A program made the translations under genes and the position numbers. The notes under the pieces were generated by a model. That model was not told where the DNA came from. It worked only from the letters and a program-made list of their open reading frames with translations, and did no database searches. From CBCXVS01 sp965178525 (lineage in GTDB: Bacteria > Tectomicrobia > Entotheonellia > Entotheonellales > Entotheonellaceae), in contig CBCXVS010000047.1 of NCBI GenBank assembly GCA_965178525.1, forward strand, positions 1 to 32,781: a DNA stretch of 32,781 nucleotides. The letters run 5' to 3'. This document shows, piece after piece, positions 24,266 through 32,544 of this stretch (positions are counted from its first letter, which is position 1; each line of letters starts with the position of its first letter).

Positions 24266-25581
24266 CCTTCACCTCCCGCACTGCGTCGGCGCCTGTAAAA
24301 TAGCAACGTCGGTTCACGGTGGGCCAGGAGTCCGCCTGGCCGCCACACCATAATGGCAACCATAGCGCCTCCGAATACAAGCATGCGAAACTGCGCCAAC
24401 GCCCGGCCCAGTTCCGGCAACACGATCAACACCACTGCCGCCAGCACGACGCCGATCTGACTGCCCATGCCCCCCAACACCACGATGGCAAGAATGATAG
24501 CGGACTCGATAAAGGTAAAGCTCTCAGGGCTGATAAAACCCTGGCGTGTGGCGAAAAAAGCCCCTGCAAAGCCGCCAAACAAGGCGCCCAACCCAAAGGC
24601 CGTCAACTTCGTGTTTGTAGGATTAATACCGAGTGAACGGCAGGCAATCTCGTCTTCACGCAAGGCTTCCCAGACACGTCCGACCGGCAATTTCCGAATA
24701 CGTTGCGTAAACGCATTCGTCATCATGGCCAACGCCAGAATGAGGAAGTAGAGAAAAATCACCCGGTGTTCGCCGGCATAGTCCAGATCGAAAAATTGGT
24801 GAAAGGCCGTCTCACCTTCCGCCGGACGGCGGGTAAATTCCAACCCGAAAAACGAAGGCCGCGGAATACGCGACACCCCGTCCGGCCCATTCGTGACGTC
24901 ATACCAGTTCAGCAGGATGAGCCGAATGATTTCGCCAAACCCGAGTGTGACAATCGCCAGGTAGTCGCCGCGTAAACGCAACACCGGAAACCCGAGGAGG
25001 ACGCCCGCCAGAGCGGCAAAAATTCCCGCCAGCGGCAAGCAGGTCCAAAAGGACCAGTCGAAATGCGTCGCCAGAAGCGCATAGGAATAGGCGCCAACGG
25101 CGTAGAAAGCGACATAGCCCAAGTCCAACAGACCCGCCAACCCGACGACGATATTCAGGCCCCAGCCCAGCATGACATAGATCAGAACCGACGTCGCCGT
25201 ATCAATCAGATAGCGATTTGAGAAGGGTAAAAAGGGCAAAACAATGGCAAAAAGCAAGACCAGCCCACCAATGTAGAGACTGTAGGACGAGACGCCACGC
25301 GCAATACGGTCCATCACATTCGGGGTGTTGCGATCACTGTTCACCGCCAGAAGGCGGCGCCACAAGAGTAACACCAGAAATCGGCCCACGAAGACCACAG
25401 CCACCGGAATAACCACGAGCCATGGCCGAAAACGCAAGTTAAGTCCTACGGTCGTGCCGACCGTTTCAAAACCTGCCAGGGGTAAGGCAAGCATGAAGAC
25501 GACGAATGACGTGAGCGCCGCTTCTTTGCTCAGCAAAGCGATGTTGATACGCTTCGTCGTCGACTCCGCTGGCGCCGTCAT
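24262..25581 (-). CDS. livM: Branched-chain amino acid ABC transporter permease LivM
   Basis: A permease of 439 residues from ATG 25581, which lies 2 bases beyond the livH stop with AAAGGT before it. A longer open frame to 25701 is just the out-of-frame end of livH. An N-terminal region with three membrane helices (the DUF3382-type extension of LivM) precedes the core 'LNIVVGLAGLLDLGYVAFYA', 'LRLRGDYLAIVTLGFGEIIR' and 'NGPDGVSRIPRP'. The cytoplasmic EAA-like loop is 'RVWEALREDEIACRSLGINP', followed by 'GALFGGFAGAFFA'. It forms the membrane channel with LivH. All signatures are in place. Confidence 0.96.
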   Translation of the reverse strand: MTAPAESTTKRINIALLSKEAALTSFVVFMLALPLAGFETVGTTVGLNLRFRPWLVVIPVAVVFVGRFLVLLLWRRLLAVNSDRNTPNVMDRIARGVSSYSLYIGGLVLLFAIVLPFLPFSNRYLIDTATSVLIYVMLGWGLNIVVGLAGLLDLGYVAFYAVGAYSYALLATHFDWSFWTCLPLAGIFAALAGVLLGFPVLRLRGDYLAIVTLGFGEIIRLILLNWYDVTNGPDGVSRIPRPSFFGLEFTRRPAEGETAFHQFFDLDYAGEHRVIFLYFLILALAMMTNAFTQRIRKLPVGRVWEALREDEIACRSLGINPTNTKLTAFGLGALFGGFAGAFFATRQGFISPESFTFIESAIILAIVVLGGMGSQIGVVLAAVVLIVLPELGRALAQFRMLVFGGAMVAIMVWRPGGLLAHREPTLLFYRRRRSAGGEG

Positions 25582-25583
25582 GC

Positions 25584-26496
25584 CTAGACCTTTTCGATTT
25601 CGGGTGTGCCGAGGAGGCCATAGGGCATGAAAATCAGCACAAGTACCAGGATAGCAAAGGATGCGACGTCTTTGTATTCCACCGAGAAGTACCCAGACCA
25701 AAACGCCTCAATGACCCCAATCAGCAAGCCGCCCAGCATTGCCCCCGGCAGGGAGCCAATACCGCCGAGCACTGCAGCGGTAAACGCCTTGAGACCGGCG
25801 AGAAACCCGATAAAAAAATCGATCACGCCCCAGTATAACGTCACCATGACGCCAGCGACGGCCGCCAGAGATGCCCCCATGATAAAAGTCAGCGCGATGG
25901 TTTTGTTGACATCTACCCCGACCAGAGCTGCCATGGCGCGGTCCTGCTCACACGCCCGCTGTGCCCGGCCGAGTTGCGATCGTCCAATCAAGAATGAAAA
26001 TGCTGTCATCAAGACGATGGTCATTATCATAATGCTCAGTTGCAAGTAGCTGAGGGTGACCACGAAATCCCCTGTGCGCATGAGTTCCATGCCGCCCGTG
26101 AGCACCGGCTGCATCGGTTTGACTCGTGCACCCTGCAAAATCTGCACGTAGTTCTGCAAAAAAATCGACATGCCAATCGCCGAAATCAGCGGCGCCAGCC
26201 GTGGCGCCCCACAAAGGCCGGTAGGCACCGCGCTCCAGCGTCCAGCCATACACGGCCGTAAAGGCCATCGATGCCAAGAGTACAATCACCAAGACAACCG
26301 GTACAAAGGTGATGCCGGCAAACCCCAAGGCAAGAAAGGTGACGATGGCGATAAACGCCCCAATCATGTAGATCTCGCCATGGGCAAAGTTGATCATGCC
26401 AATAATGCCGTACACCATGGTGTACCCAATGGCGATGAGGCCGTAGATCGAGCCTAATGTCACGCCGTTGATGAACTGTTGCAGGAAGTAAGCCAT
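25584..26496 (-). pseudogene. livH: Branched-chain amino acid ABC transporter permease LivH, frameshifted
   Basis: The N-terminal part from ATG 26496 ('FINGVTLGSIYGLIAIGYTM', 'GMINFAHGEIYMIGAF') and the C-terminal part down to TAG 25584 ('LVGVDVNKTIALTFIMGASL', 'GIGSLPGAMLGGLLIGVIEA') are both textbook LivH but lie in different frames. The join is at the CCCC run 26207-26210: one more C restores 'RPLWGAPRLAPLISAIG' without a gap. Restored length is 304 residues, the usual size. A one-base loss in a short G/C run is the most common kind of sequencing or assembly error. Because every other liv gene is intact, an error is at least as likely as a real mutation. It is the first gene of the operon. 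Confidence 0.9.
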
Positions 26497-26627
26497 AGGT
26501 TCCCAGCCCTTCTGGTCAGCTCCGAGGTCTGCGTCAAGGGAAATCCTAGCCTATTTCCGGGTGGGAGGACAACCCCTTTGAAGGATATGGACCTCAAATT
26601 TCGGCTATTCTATTGGTGCACAGGTTT

Positions 26628-26775
26628 TTATAGGCGGGCAAAGCGAATTTGCTTCTCTGTCACAACGACAACGTGATCCGCCAATTGGTCAGCATACCCT
26701 TGCAGTAGGCGTTGGATGTCCGCGCAACCAGTGAGCAACTGCTGGCCCTGTACATTCATCCACGATGAAGCGCAT
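26628..26775 (-). pseudogene. Remnant of a DUF5615 (PIN-like) toxin, internal deletion
   Basis: The ATG at 26775 overlaps the antitoxin stop as TAATG. It begins 'MRFIVDECTGPAVAHWLRG', the standard N-terminus of DUF5615 PIN-like proteins with the first acidic residues. After about 21 codons the frame ends at TGA 26689. In the next frame the sequence reads 'QRLLQGYADQLADHVVVVTE' and then 'KQIRFARL' to TAA 26628, the standard C-terminus. Roughly 60 middle residues, with the other catalytic acidic positions ('NDKDF'-type motif), are missing. The protein cannot be an active nuclease. Confidence 0.75.
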
Positions 26776-27023
26776 TACCCTTTCTCAGCAATCAGCAGCA
26801 TGAACGTCGTCTCTTCGAGAGATTTAGCGGCAAACAGAACACACGCGCGAATATCGTCTGGCGTGAGTCCGTCATATTCAGCCAGAATTCCTACCATTGT
26901 CATGTCATGTGCCAGTAAATTGAGGATATATGCCACCGTCAAACGCGTACCTTTGATGACTGGCTGTCCTACCATGACGTTGGGATCGACCATAATACGC
27001 TTCAGGAGTTGCTGATCTTGCAT
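26775..27023 (-). CDS. DUF433 antitoxin-like protein
   Basis: An 82-residue DUF433 protein: 'RIMVDPNVMVGQPVIKGTRL' followed by 'TVAYILNLLAHDMTMVGILA', then 'YDGLTPDDIRACVLFAAKSL'. DUF433 proteins have a small helix-turn-helix fold and are the usual antitoxin partners of DUF5615 PIN-like toxins. The gene is intact; its toxin partner, starting in the overlapping TAATG, is reduced to its two ends. TATAAT occurs just before the start codon (27026-27031 on the opposite strand), but no good -35 box is seen. Confidence 0.85.
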   Translation of the reverse strand: MQDQQLLKRIMVDPNVMVGQPVIKGTRLTVAYILNLLAHDMTMVGILAEYDGLTPDDIRACVLFAAKSLEETTFMLLIAEKG

Positions 27024-27084
27024 GGATTATACTCTTACTTTTTCTGAAACTGCAGCCCACAAAACGGACTTCTACCAGCGTGTA

Positions 27085-27591
27085 TTAACGCTCATCGTAG
27101 CGTTGTTCGAAGATGTCTTCCCAGGTGAGGTCGTGGCACGTCACAGGACGATCCATTTCTTCCGCCGCCTCTTCTCGTGCCTCCCGCAGACAGCGCGGCC
27201 AATAGCGTTCTTCGATGAAACGCCGTGTGAAGCGTGGGTTCGATTCGCGTAGTGCTGCGAGTTCCTAGCGTTGTGTACGAATGGTCAAACGCCAACTTTT
27301 CGTGCTGGGCGGTTGGGTACGCCACTTCAAGATGTGCATCATCAGGATGGTCAAACGACGCCGCAGCTCGCGTTCATCCGATTTTCCCAAAACGTGTGCT
27401 AACTCCCGTACCCCTTTGCTCGCCTCATCGATTTCACCCTGCCCTAACGCTTCCTGAATCGCCTGGGCGGTCACGGCAGGCGACTGCAAGGCGAGAAGTT
27501 CCCAATCACGGTGCATCACAAATGACCCCTGTGCGAAGGCCGTCATATCGTGCGACGTCGATACCGAGCCGACAGACGCATTCCGAAACAT
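27085..27591 (-). pseudogene. DUF29 family protein, in-frame TAG
   Basis: From ATG 27591 the frame runs to TAG 27265-27267 and then continues open in the same frame to TAA 27085. Before the stop: 'GKSDERELRRRLTILMMHIL', 'KWRTQP' and 'SWRLTIRTQR', the core DUF29 pattern. After it: 'ELAALRESNPRFTRRFIEER' and 'YWPRCLREAREEAAEEMDRP', the expected C-terminal helices. DUF29 proteins are small (about 150 residues), common in cyanobacteria and gammaproteobacteria, and of unknown function. CAG, CGG or GAG to TAG by one base would explain the lesion. The start may be at ATG 27516 instead. Confidence 0.75.
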
Positions 27592-27650
27592 GTGTGATGC
27601 TATTGTAACAGTAACATGCGTTGAAACAAACGTGAGTCGGTTCTACGCGT

Positions 27651-28559
27651 CTACTGCTTCAGGCGCGGATCCAGGGCATCGCGGAGGCCATCACCGAGCA
27701 AGTTGAACCCGAGCACCGTGAAGAAAATGCTGAGGCCCGGGAAGACGGCGATCCAGGCGTTGAGTTCGAGGAAGGTCAGGTTCTGCTTCAGGTCCCAGCC
27801 CCAACTGGCGGTGGGCGGTTGCGTGCCGAGGCCGAGGAAGCTTAAGGTGGCCTCGACGATGATCGCGGTCGCCGTACTAAACGTCGCGGTGACAATAATC
27901 GGCGCCAAGCAATTGGGCAGGACGTGCCGCAAGAGGATCCGGGGCGGAGATAGAGCCAGCGCCTGGGTTGCTTCCACATATGGGTTTTCCCGCACCGAGA
28001 GGACCGTGCCTCGCACGAGGCGCGAAAAGGTCGGAATGCGCTCGATGGCCAGGGCTAGAATCGCGTTGGTCGTACTCGGCCCGAGAATAACCATCACCAC
28101 AATCGCCTGCAGGTAGAAGGGGAAGGCGAGAATCACATCCATAAAGCGCATGGCGATGAGATCGAACTTGCCGCCATAAAAGCCCGTGATGAGGCCCAGA
28201 GGCACGCCGACAAAAATCGCCAACGAGATGGAGGTCAATCCCACATAGAGGGACACCCGGCTGCCGTGGATAATGCGGCTGAGCAAATCGCGTCCGAGAA
28301 GGTCCGTACCCAGTGGATGAGCTTTGCTGGGCGGCGACAAACTGGCATCGACATGCACCTTGTAGGGATTGTAGGGAGCGAGCTGCTCGGCCAGGAGCGC
28401 GGTCAGCACCAGACAACACACCAAGAACAAGCCGGCAATGGCGGTTTTACTGCGTAGCAAACGGGACCACGCAATCTGGATCGAACTCCGCAAGCGGGCC
28501 GGGTGTGCCGCATCGGCAGCGTGTTGGGAGGGTGGAGCGGGATGCGCGGCTGTTGTCAT
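27651..28559 (-). CDS. Peptide-type ABC transporter permease, DppC-like (second copy in operon)
   Basis: A 302-residue DppC/OppC-type permease. It starts with an Ala/His/Pro-rich cytoplasmic stretch, then 'AGLFLVCCLVLTALLAEQLA', 'HPLGTDLLGRDLLSRIIHG', the EAA loop 'NPYVEATQALALSPPRILLR' and 'HVLPNCLAPIIV', and it ends 'FNLLGDGLRDALDPRLKQ'. It is clearly paralogous to the DppC-like gene at 30232-31143, with many identical blocks. It lies last in the operon after the binding-protein gene and behind a 14-bp hairpin. With one DppB and two DppC-like proteins, the operon may form two alternative channels or a DppB-DppC' variant. Confidence 0.93.
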   Translation of the reverse strand: MTTAAHPAPPSQHAADAAHPARLRSSIQIAWSRLLRSKTAIAGLFLVCCLVLTALLAEQLAPYNPYKVHVDASLSPPSKAHPLGTDLLGRDLLSRIIHGSRVSLYVGLTSISLAIFVGVPLGLITGFYGGKFDLIAMRFMDVILAFPFYLQAIVVMVILGPSTTNAILALAIERIPTFSRLVRGTVLSVRENPYVEATQALALSPPRILLRHVLPNCLAPIIVTATFSTATAIIVEATLSFLGLGTQPPTASWGWDLKQNLTFLELNAWIAVFPGLSIFFTVLGFNLLGDGLRDALDPRLKQ

Positions 28560-28590
28560 GACGCCTGTTCGTATGTGTGAAGAAAAGGAA

Positions 28591-28623
28591 CTCGCCGCAC
28601 CGGCGCCTTGCCGGTGCGGCGAG
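28591..28623 (-). terminator. Strong 14-bp hairpin between SBP and second dppC
   Basis: CTCGCCGCACCGGC, loop GCCTT, GCCGGTGCGGCGAG is a perfect 14-bp stem (28591-28604 with 28610-28623). Read on the minus strand it is followed by TTCCTTTTCTTCAC, a pyrimidine-rich tail. It lies 9 bases past the SBP stop and 31 before the next gene's start. It should act as a partial terminator or a 3' stabiliser, so that more binding protein than permease is made. Confidence 0.65.
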
Positions 28624-28632
28624 GCTGCACGC

Positions 28633-30210
28633 CTACGCTTTATTCAACCATGTCGTTTCCCAACGGACGTAGAGCTGATTCATAAAGTGATAGCCCTTGA
28701 CGTAATCCTGGTAGGCCTGGAAGTAGGGCGAACCGGTGATGTTACACCAATACATATCCTTGGCGAAGGCCCGCTGGATGTCATGGGTGATTTGTTTACG
28801 TCCCTCGGCCGAGACCTCCCGCCGCCATTTCATGATCAGGTCTTCGATCTCGGGGGACTCTAGGCCACCATAGTTGGATTTCGCGCCCCTAAAGAAGCTG
28901 ACGGAACGCTGGTTGATGTCCACCAAAGCACCAAAGTCCTCCATGAACATCTGGTAGTTATACGACAAGAACCGATCGATACTGGCTGGCTTGTCCATCA
29001 TGGACAGCTTGATCTCGACACCGATCTCCGCCATCTGGCTCTTCATCAGCGTCGCCGCATCGGAGAAGAAGGGGGCATCCGTGTTGAGGACCAATTCGAA
29101 TGACAGAGGGTTTTCCGGACCATACCCCGCCTCCTCAAGGAGGGCCTTGGCTTTGTCCTTATCGTACGGGTACATCTCGGTCAGAGGCAGATGATCCTGT
29201 ACGCCAGGGGGAAGAATACTGACCAGCGGCGTGGCCCGATTCTGGAAGACCGTCTGGGCAATCTGCTTGCGGTTCAACCCATAGCCGCCAATGGCCTTGC
29301 GAACACGGACGTCATCGAAAGGCGGATTGCGCATATTCATAAAGCAGACGAGTGGCATGCGCTCCGGTGCGGTCTCAAGCACCACCCCCTTAGCTTTCTC
29401 CATGATCGGCACATGCTGCGGATTGACGCGTTGCAGGAAGTCAATCTGCTTCGTGCGCAGCGACGTCATGGCCGCCAACGGGTCCTTGATGACTCGGATC
29501 TCAACCGTGTCCAAGTAGGGTAGCGGATTTCCGGCCGCATCTTTCTTGAAATAGTTCGGGTTCTTTCTCAGAATGATCTTGGTGTCCGGCTGGTATTCCT
29601 TGACGTCAAAGGTAAAGGCCCCGGTGCCAACGGGGTTTCGGTTCCACTCCTCGCCATATGTTTTAACGGCTGTCGGGGAGCCGATCGGGCACCCGCCAAA
29701 GTACCCAGCCAGCGCCGGTAGAAGGGCGGCCGGCTCCTTCATAATGACCTTAAAGGTTTTTTTATCAATGACTTCCACAGAGTCCATCTGATTGAAATAA
29801 ACGTAGACCCAGGATGTCTTGCCCCGCGTGAGCATGTCGTCAAAATTCCACTTCACGGCCTTGGCATCGCATGGGGTACCGTCGTGGAACATGACGTCTT
29901 CATGCAGGTGAAAGATGTATTCCTTGCCCTTGTCGATGACGTCCCAGGATTTGGCGAGATCGGGCGCAACCTCGTAATTGTGATCCAGCGTCACGAGCTG
30001 GTTGTGCACATTGTTAGAGACCCAGAACGTCTCATATCCCGGCGGCCCCTCACGATTTAGCGTAAATCGTCCGCTGTGGATATCGGAGGCATAGGCGACT
30101 TTAAGTGTGCCGCCCGGCTTCGGCGTATCCGCTGCCAGCGCCAAGTGCCAGGGGAGAGCTGAGAGCCCTGCCGCAGCGGTCATACCAGTTAGAAATGATC
30201 TTCGCTTCAT
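28633..30210 (-). CDS. Peptide-type ABC transporter substrate-binding protein
   Basis: A 525-residue family 5 binding protein. The signal 'MKRRSFLTGMTAAAGLSALP' holds twin arginines at residues 3-4 followed by SFL, so Tat export is likely, with cleavage near 'LALA-ADT'. Body features include 'KPGGTLKVAYASDIHSG', 'KSWDVIDKGKEYIFHLHEDV', 'FHDGTPCDAKAVKWNFDDML' and 'NPVGTGAFTF'. AAAGGATGA precedes ATG 30210. It differs clearly from the three binding proteins at 5.7-13.3 kb, so it probably has another ligand. It is third in the minus-strand operon dppB-dppC-SBP-dppC'. Confidence 0.94.
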   Translation of the reverse strand: MKRRSFLTGMTAAAGLSALPWHLALAADTPKPGGTLKVAYASDIHSGRFTLNREGPPGYETFWVSNNVHNQLVTLDHNYEVAPDLAKSWDVIDKGKEYIFHLHEDVMFHDGTPCDAKAVKWNFDDMLTRGKTSWVYVYFNQMDSVEVIDKKTFKVIMKEPAALLPALAGYFGGCPIGSPTAVKTYGEEWNRNPVGTGAFTFDVKEYQPDTKIILRKNPNYFKKDAAGNPLPYLDTVEIRVIKDPLAAMTSLRTKQIDFLQRVNPQHVPIMEKAKGVVLETAPERMPLVCFMNMRNPPFDDVRVRKAIGGYGLNRKQIAQTVFQNRATPLVSILPPGVQDHLPLTEMYPYDKDKAKALLEEAGYGPENPLSFELVLNTDAPFFSDAATLMKSQMAEIGVEIKLSMMDKPASIDRFLSYNYQMFMEDFGALVDINQRSVSFFRGAKSNYGGLESPEIEDLIMKWRREVSAEGRKQITHDIQRAFAKDMYWCNITGSPYFQAYQDYVKGYHFMNQLYVRWETTWLNKA

Positions 30211-30231
30211 GACGTCATCCTTTCATCTCGA

Positions 30232-31143
30232 CTAGGCCTTCAGGCGCGGATCGAGGGCATCGCGCAAACCGTCTCCCAAGAGGTTGAAGGCCAGTACGGT
30301 AATTAAAATGGCCAAGCCAGGAAAGATCGTGATCCAGGGGTTGATTTCAATCAACGTCAGATTCTGCTTGAGATCCCAGCCCCACGTCGGGGTTGGCGGC
30401 TGGGTTCCAAGGCCAAGAAAGCTCAGCGACGCCTCAATGATGATGGCGTTGCCAATATTCAGGGTGGAGGTCACAATAATGGGCGCTAAGCAATTCGGCA
30501 GCACATGGCGCCCGAGCACCCGTACCTGGGAGAGCGATAAGGCTTTGACCGCCTCAATGTATTCATTCTCCTTGACCGAGAGCACGCTACCGCGCACGAT
30601 GCGGGCCAGAATGGGAATGCGTACGATAGCGAGGGCCATCACCACGTTCCATGTGCTCGGTTCCAGAATGACCATGATGACAATGGCCAGGAGAAAGATC
30701 GGGAAGGCCAGCATCACATCCATCAAGCGCATGATCAGATTGTCGGTGCGCCCGCCGTAGAATCCGGCCACGGTCCCCAAGGGAATGCCGATGAAGATCG
30801 CCAACAGAATCGACACCACGCCAACGAGCACCGAGACCCGGGCGCCGTGAATCACCCGGCTGAAGACGTCGCGGCCGAGCAGATCCGTACCCATCACATT
30901 GATCCACGTGGGCGGGGAGATGCTATTGGGCGTCGTGTGCGTGGGGCTATACGGGGCCAACACATCGGCGCACAGCGCCACCAGCAGCAGGAGAACGACG
31001 ATAGAGAGGCCGACCATGGCCGTTTTACTACGCTGCAGACGCCGCAAGGTAATCAGCCACATGCTGCGCGCGGTCGCTTCCTGTTGTTCAAAACCGCCAA
31101 GAACCTGGGGCGGCGCCGCTCCTATCGTTGCCTCTTGACGCAT
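30232..31143 (-). CDS. Peptide-type ABC transporter permease, DppC-like (first copy in operon)
   Basis: A 303-residue DppC/OppC-type permease. Core: 'KTAMVGLSIVVLLLLVALCA', 'MGTDLLGRDVFSRVIHGARV', EAA loop 'NEYIEAVKALSLSQVRVLGR' with 'HVLPNCLAPIIV', and the end 'FNLLGDGLRDALDPRLKA'. GGAAAGGA lies before ATG 31143. It is 29 bases after the dppB stop and 21 before the SBP start. It is the natural partner of that DppB; the similar gene at 27651-28559 is its paralogue. Confidence 0.95.
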   Translation of the reverse strand: MRQEATIGAAPPQVLGGFEQQEATARSMWLITLRRLQRSKTAMVGLSIVVLLLLVALCADVLAPYSPTHTTPNSISPPTWINVMGTDLLGRDVFSRVIHGARVSVLVGVVSILLAIFIGIPLGTVAGFYGGRTDNLIMRLMDVMLAFPIFLLAIVIMVILEPSTWNVVMALAIVRIPILARIVRGSVLSVKENEYIEAVKALSLSQVRVLGRHVLPNCLAPIIVTSTLNIGNAIIIEASLSFLGLGTQPPTPTWGWDLKQNLTLIEINPWITIFPGLAILITVLAFNLLGDGLRDALDPRLKA

Positions 31144-31172
31144 GACGCTAGTCCTTTCCTACTCTGCTGGCT

Positions 31173-32129
31173 TTAGGTTGCCGGCTGATCATACTTGATA
31201 CGCGGATCGAGAAACGCGTAGAGGATATCCACGATGAGATTCACCAACACAAAACCGAGTGCGAATAAGAGGACGAAAGCCTGCACCTGCGGATAATCGC
31301 GCAGGGAAATCGCGCTAATGCCAAACGACCCGACCCCCGGCACCGAGAACACGGTTTCCACGACGATGGCGCCGCCAATCAGGAAGCCGACCTGGAGGCC
31401 CAAGACCGTGACGGTAGGAATCAACGCGTTTTTCAACGCGTGCTTCAGCACCACGGCGCGTTCCCGCACGCCTTTTGCCCGTGCCGTCGTGACGTAGTCG
31501 AGCCGAATCACTTCCATCATGCTGGCCCGCACCAGCCGTGTGAGCAGCGCGGCCCGGGCCAAACCGAGCGTAACAGCGGGCAAGATCATATGCTTGATGT
31601 TGCTCCACGGACTCTCCGAAAACGGGACGTAGCCCACCGCCGGCAAAATGCCCCAAAGCAGGGAAAAGAAGAGGATGAGAAGAATCCCCATGAAAAACTC
31701 GGGCACGGAAACACCCACGAGCGCGGTCGTCATGGCACTATAATCGCGCCAGGAATACGGTCGTAACGCCGCGATAACGCCAGCGGGAATCGCGATGAGC
31801 AAGGCAAAGCCCATCGACAAAATGATCAATTCGAACGTGATCGGAAGCCGGCGCATCAGGTCCTCGAAGATCGGCCGATTGGCAATGATGGAATTGCCCC
31901 AGTCGCCGACAAAGAGCCGTCCGAGCCAAATAAAATATTGACTGACAAGGGGTTTATCCAAACCATGCTTCGCGCGAATCGCGGCGGCAGTTTCCTCGGT
32001 ATAGTAATCGCCCAGCAGGAGCGCAACCGGATCGCCGGGAATGAAGTGCATCAACAAAAACACGATGATACTTACCCCAAGGACCGTCGGGATCAGTAGC
32101 ATTAAACGACGCAGAATATATTCTTTCAT
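31173..32129 (-). CDS. Peptide-type ABC transporter permease, DppB-like
   Basis: A 318-residue DppB/OppB-type permease and first gene of the minus-strand operon. The N-terminus has 'RRLMLLIPTVLGVSIIVFLL' and 'HFIPGDPVALLLGD', a periplasmic loop with 'GLDKPLVSQYFIWLGRLFVG', then the EAA loop 'LDYVTTARAKGVRERAVVLK' and 'HALKNALIPTVTVLG', and the C-terminal 'IGGAIVVETVFSVPGVG'. GGAGGAAA lies about 12 bases before ATG 32129. All six expected helices are present. As in the other peptide-type locus, no DppD/DppF ATPase gene is next to it. Confidence 0.95.
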   Translation of the reverse strand: MKEYILRRLMLLIPTVLGVSIIVFLLMHFIPGDPVALLLGDYYTEETAAAIRAKHGLDKPLVSQYFIWLGRLFVGDWGNSIIANRPIFEDLMRRLPITFELIILSMGFALLIAIPAGVIAALRPYSWRDYSAMTTALVGVSVPEFFMGILLILFFSLLWGILPAVGYVPFSESPWSNIKHMILPAVTLGLARAALLTRLVRASMMEVIRLDYVTTARAKGVRERAVVLKHALKNALIPTVTVLGLQVGFLIGGAIVVETVFSVPGVGSFGISAISLRDYPQVQAFVLLFALGFVLVNLIVDILYAFLDPRIKYDQPAT

Positions 32130-32296
32130 AAGAATTCGTTTCCTCCCTCATCCCGGCGGTCAGACGCGACGAGCTGACACGGCCGTTGGGCCCACAGAGG
32201 TTATGGTGTGCCTGGCATACGGAGGCAGCGCATGTACAGCAAGCGAGTTAGAGACGGCAAAGTCGGTGTGCGCAATCGATATCCATGCGGAGACGT

Positions 32297-32324
32297 ATTA
32301 TGACGATTTGTCCGCACATGTCAA
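32297..32324 (-). promoter_or_regulatory. Putative promoter of the dppB-dppC-SBP-dppC' operon
   Basis: On the minus strand TTGACA (32324-32319), a 16-base spacer and CATAAT (32302-32297). Transcription would start near 32290, giving a leader of about 160 bases before ATG 32129. The rest of 32130-32544 shows no supported gene in either direction. Confidence 0.5.
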
Positions 32325-32544
32325 GACGATAATACGCCCCTGGAGGAGAGTATGTGCATGCTCGATATCCTTTGTGGGAATTTCCCGCATATTTTCTGTC
32401 GGACAGCATGGCTGGCCAAGGTAGGTACAGACTGATGCGGGTGTCCCCCCGAGGGGAGCAAGCGGAGTTGGAAGGAGAGGTTGAGGGCGGTACGCCTGAC
32501 GAGGTGGGTGTGGGTGGCTTTCGGATGACAACGTTCCGGGGGAT

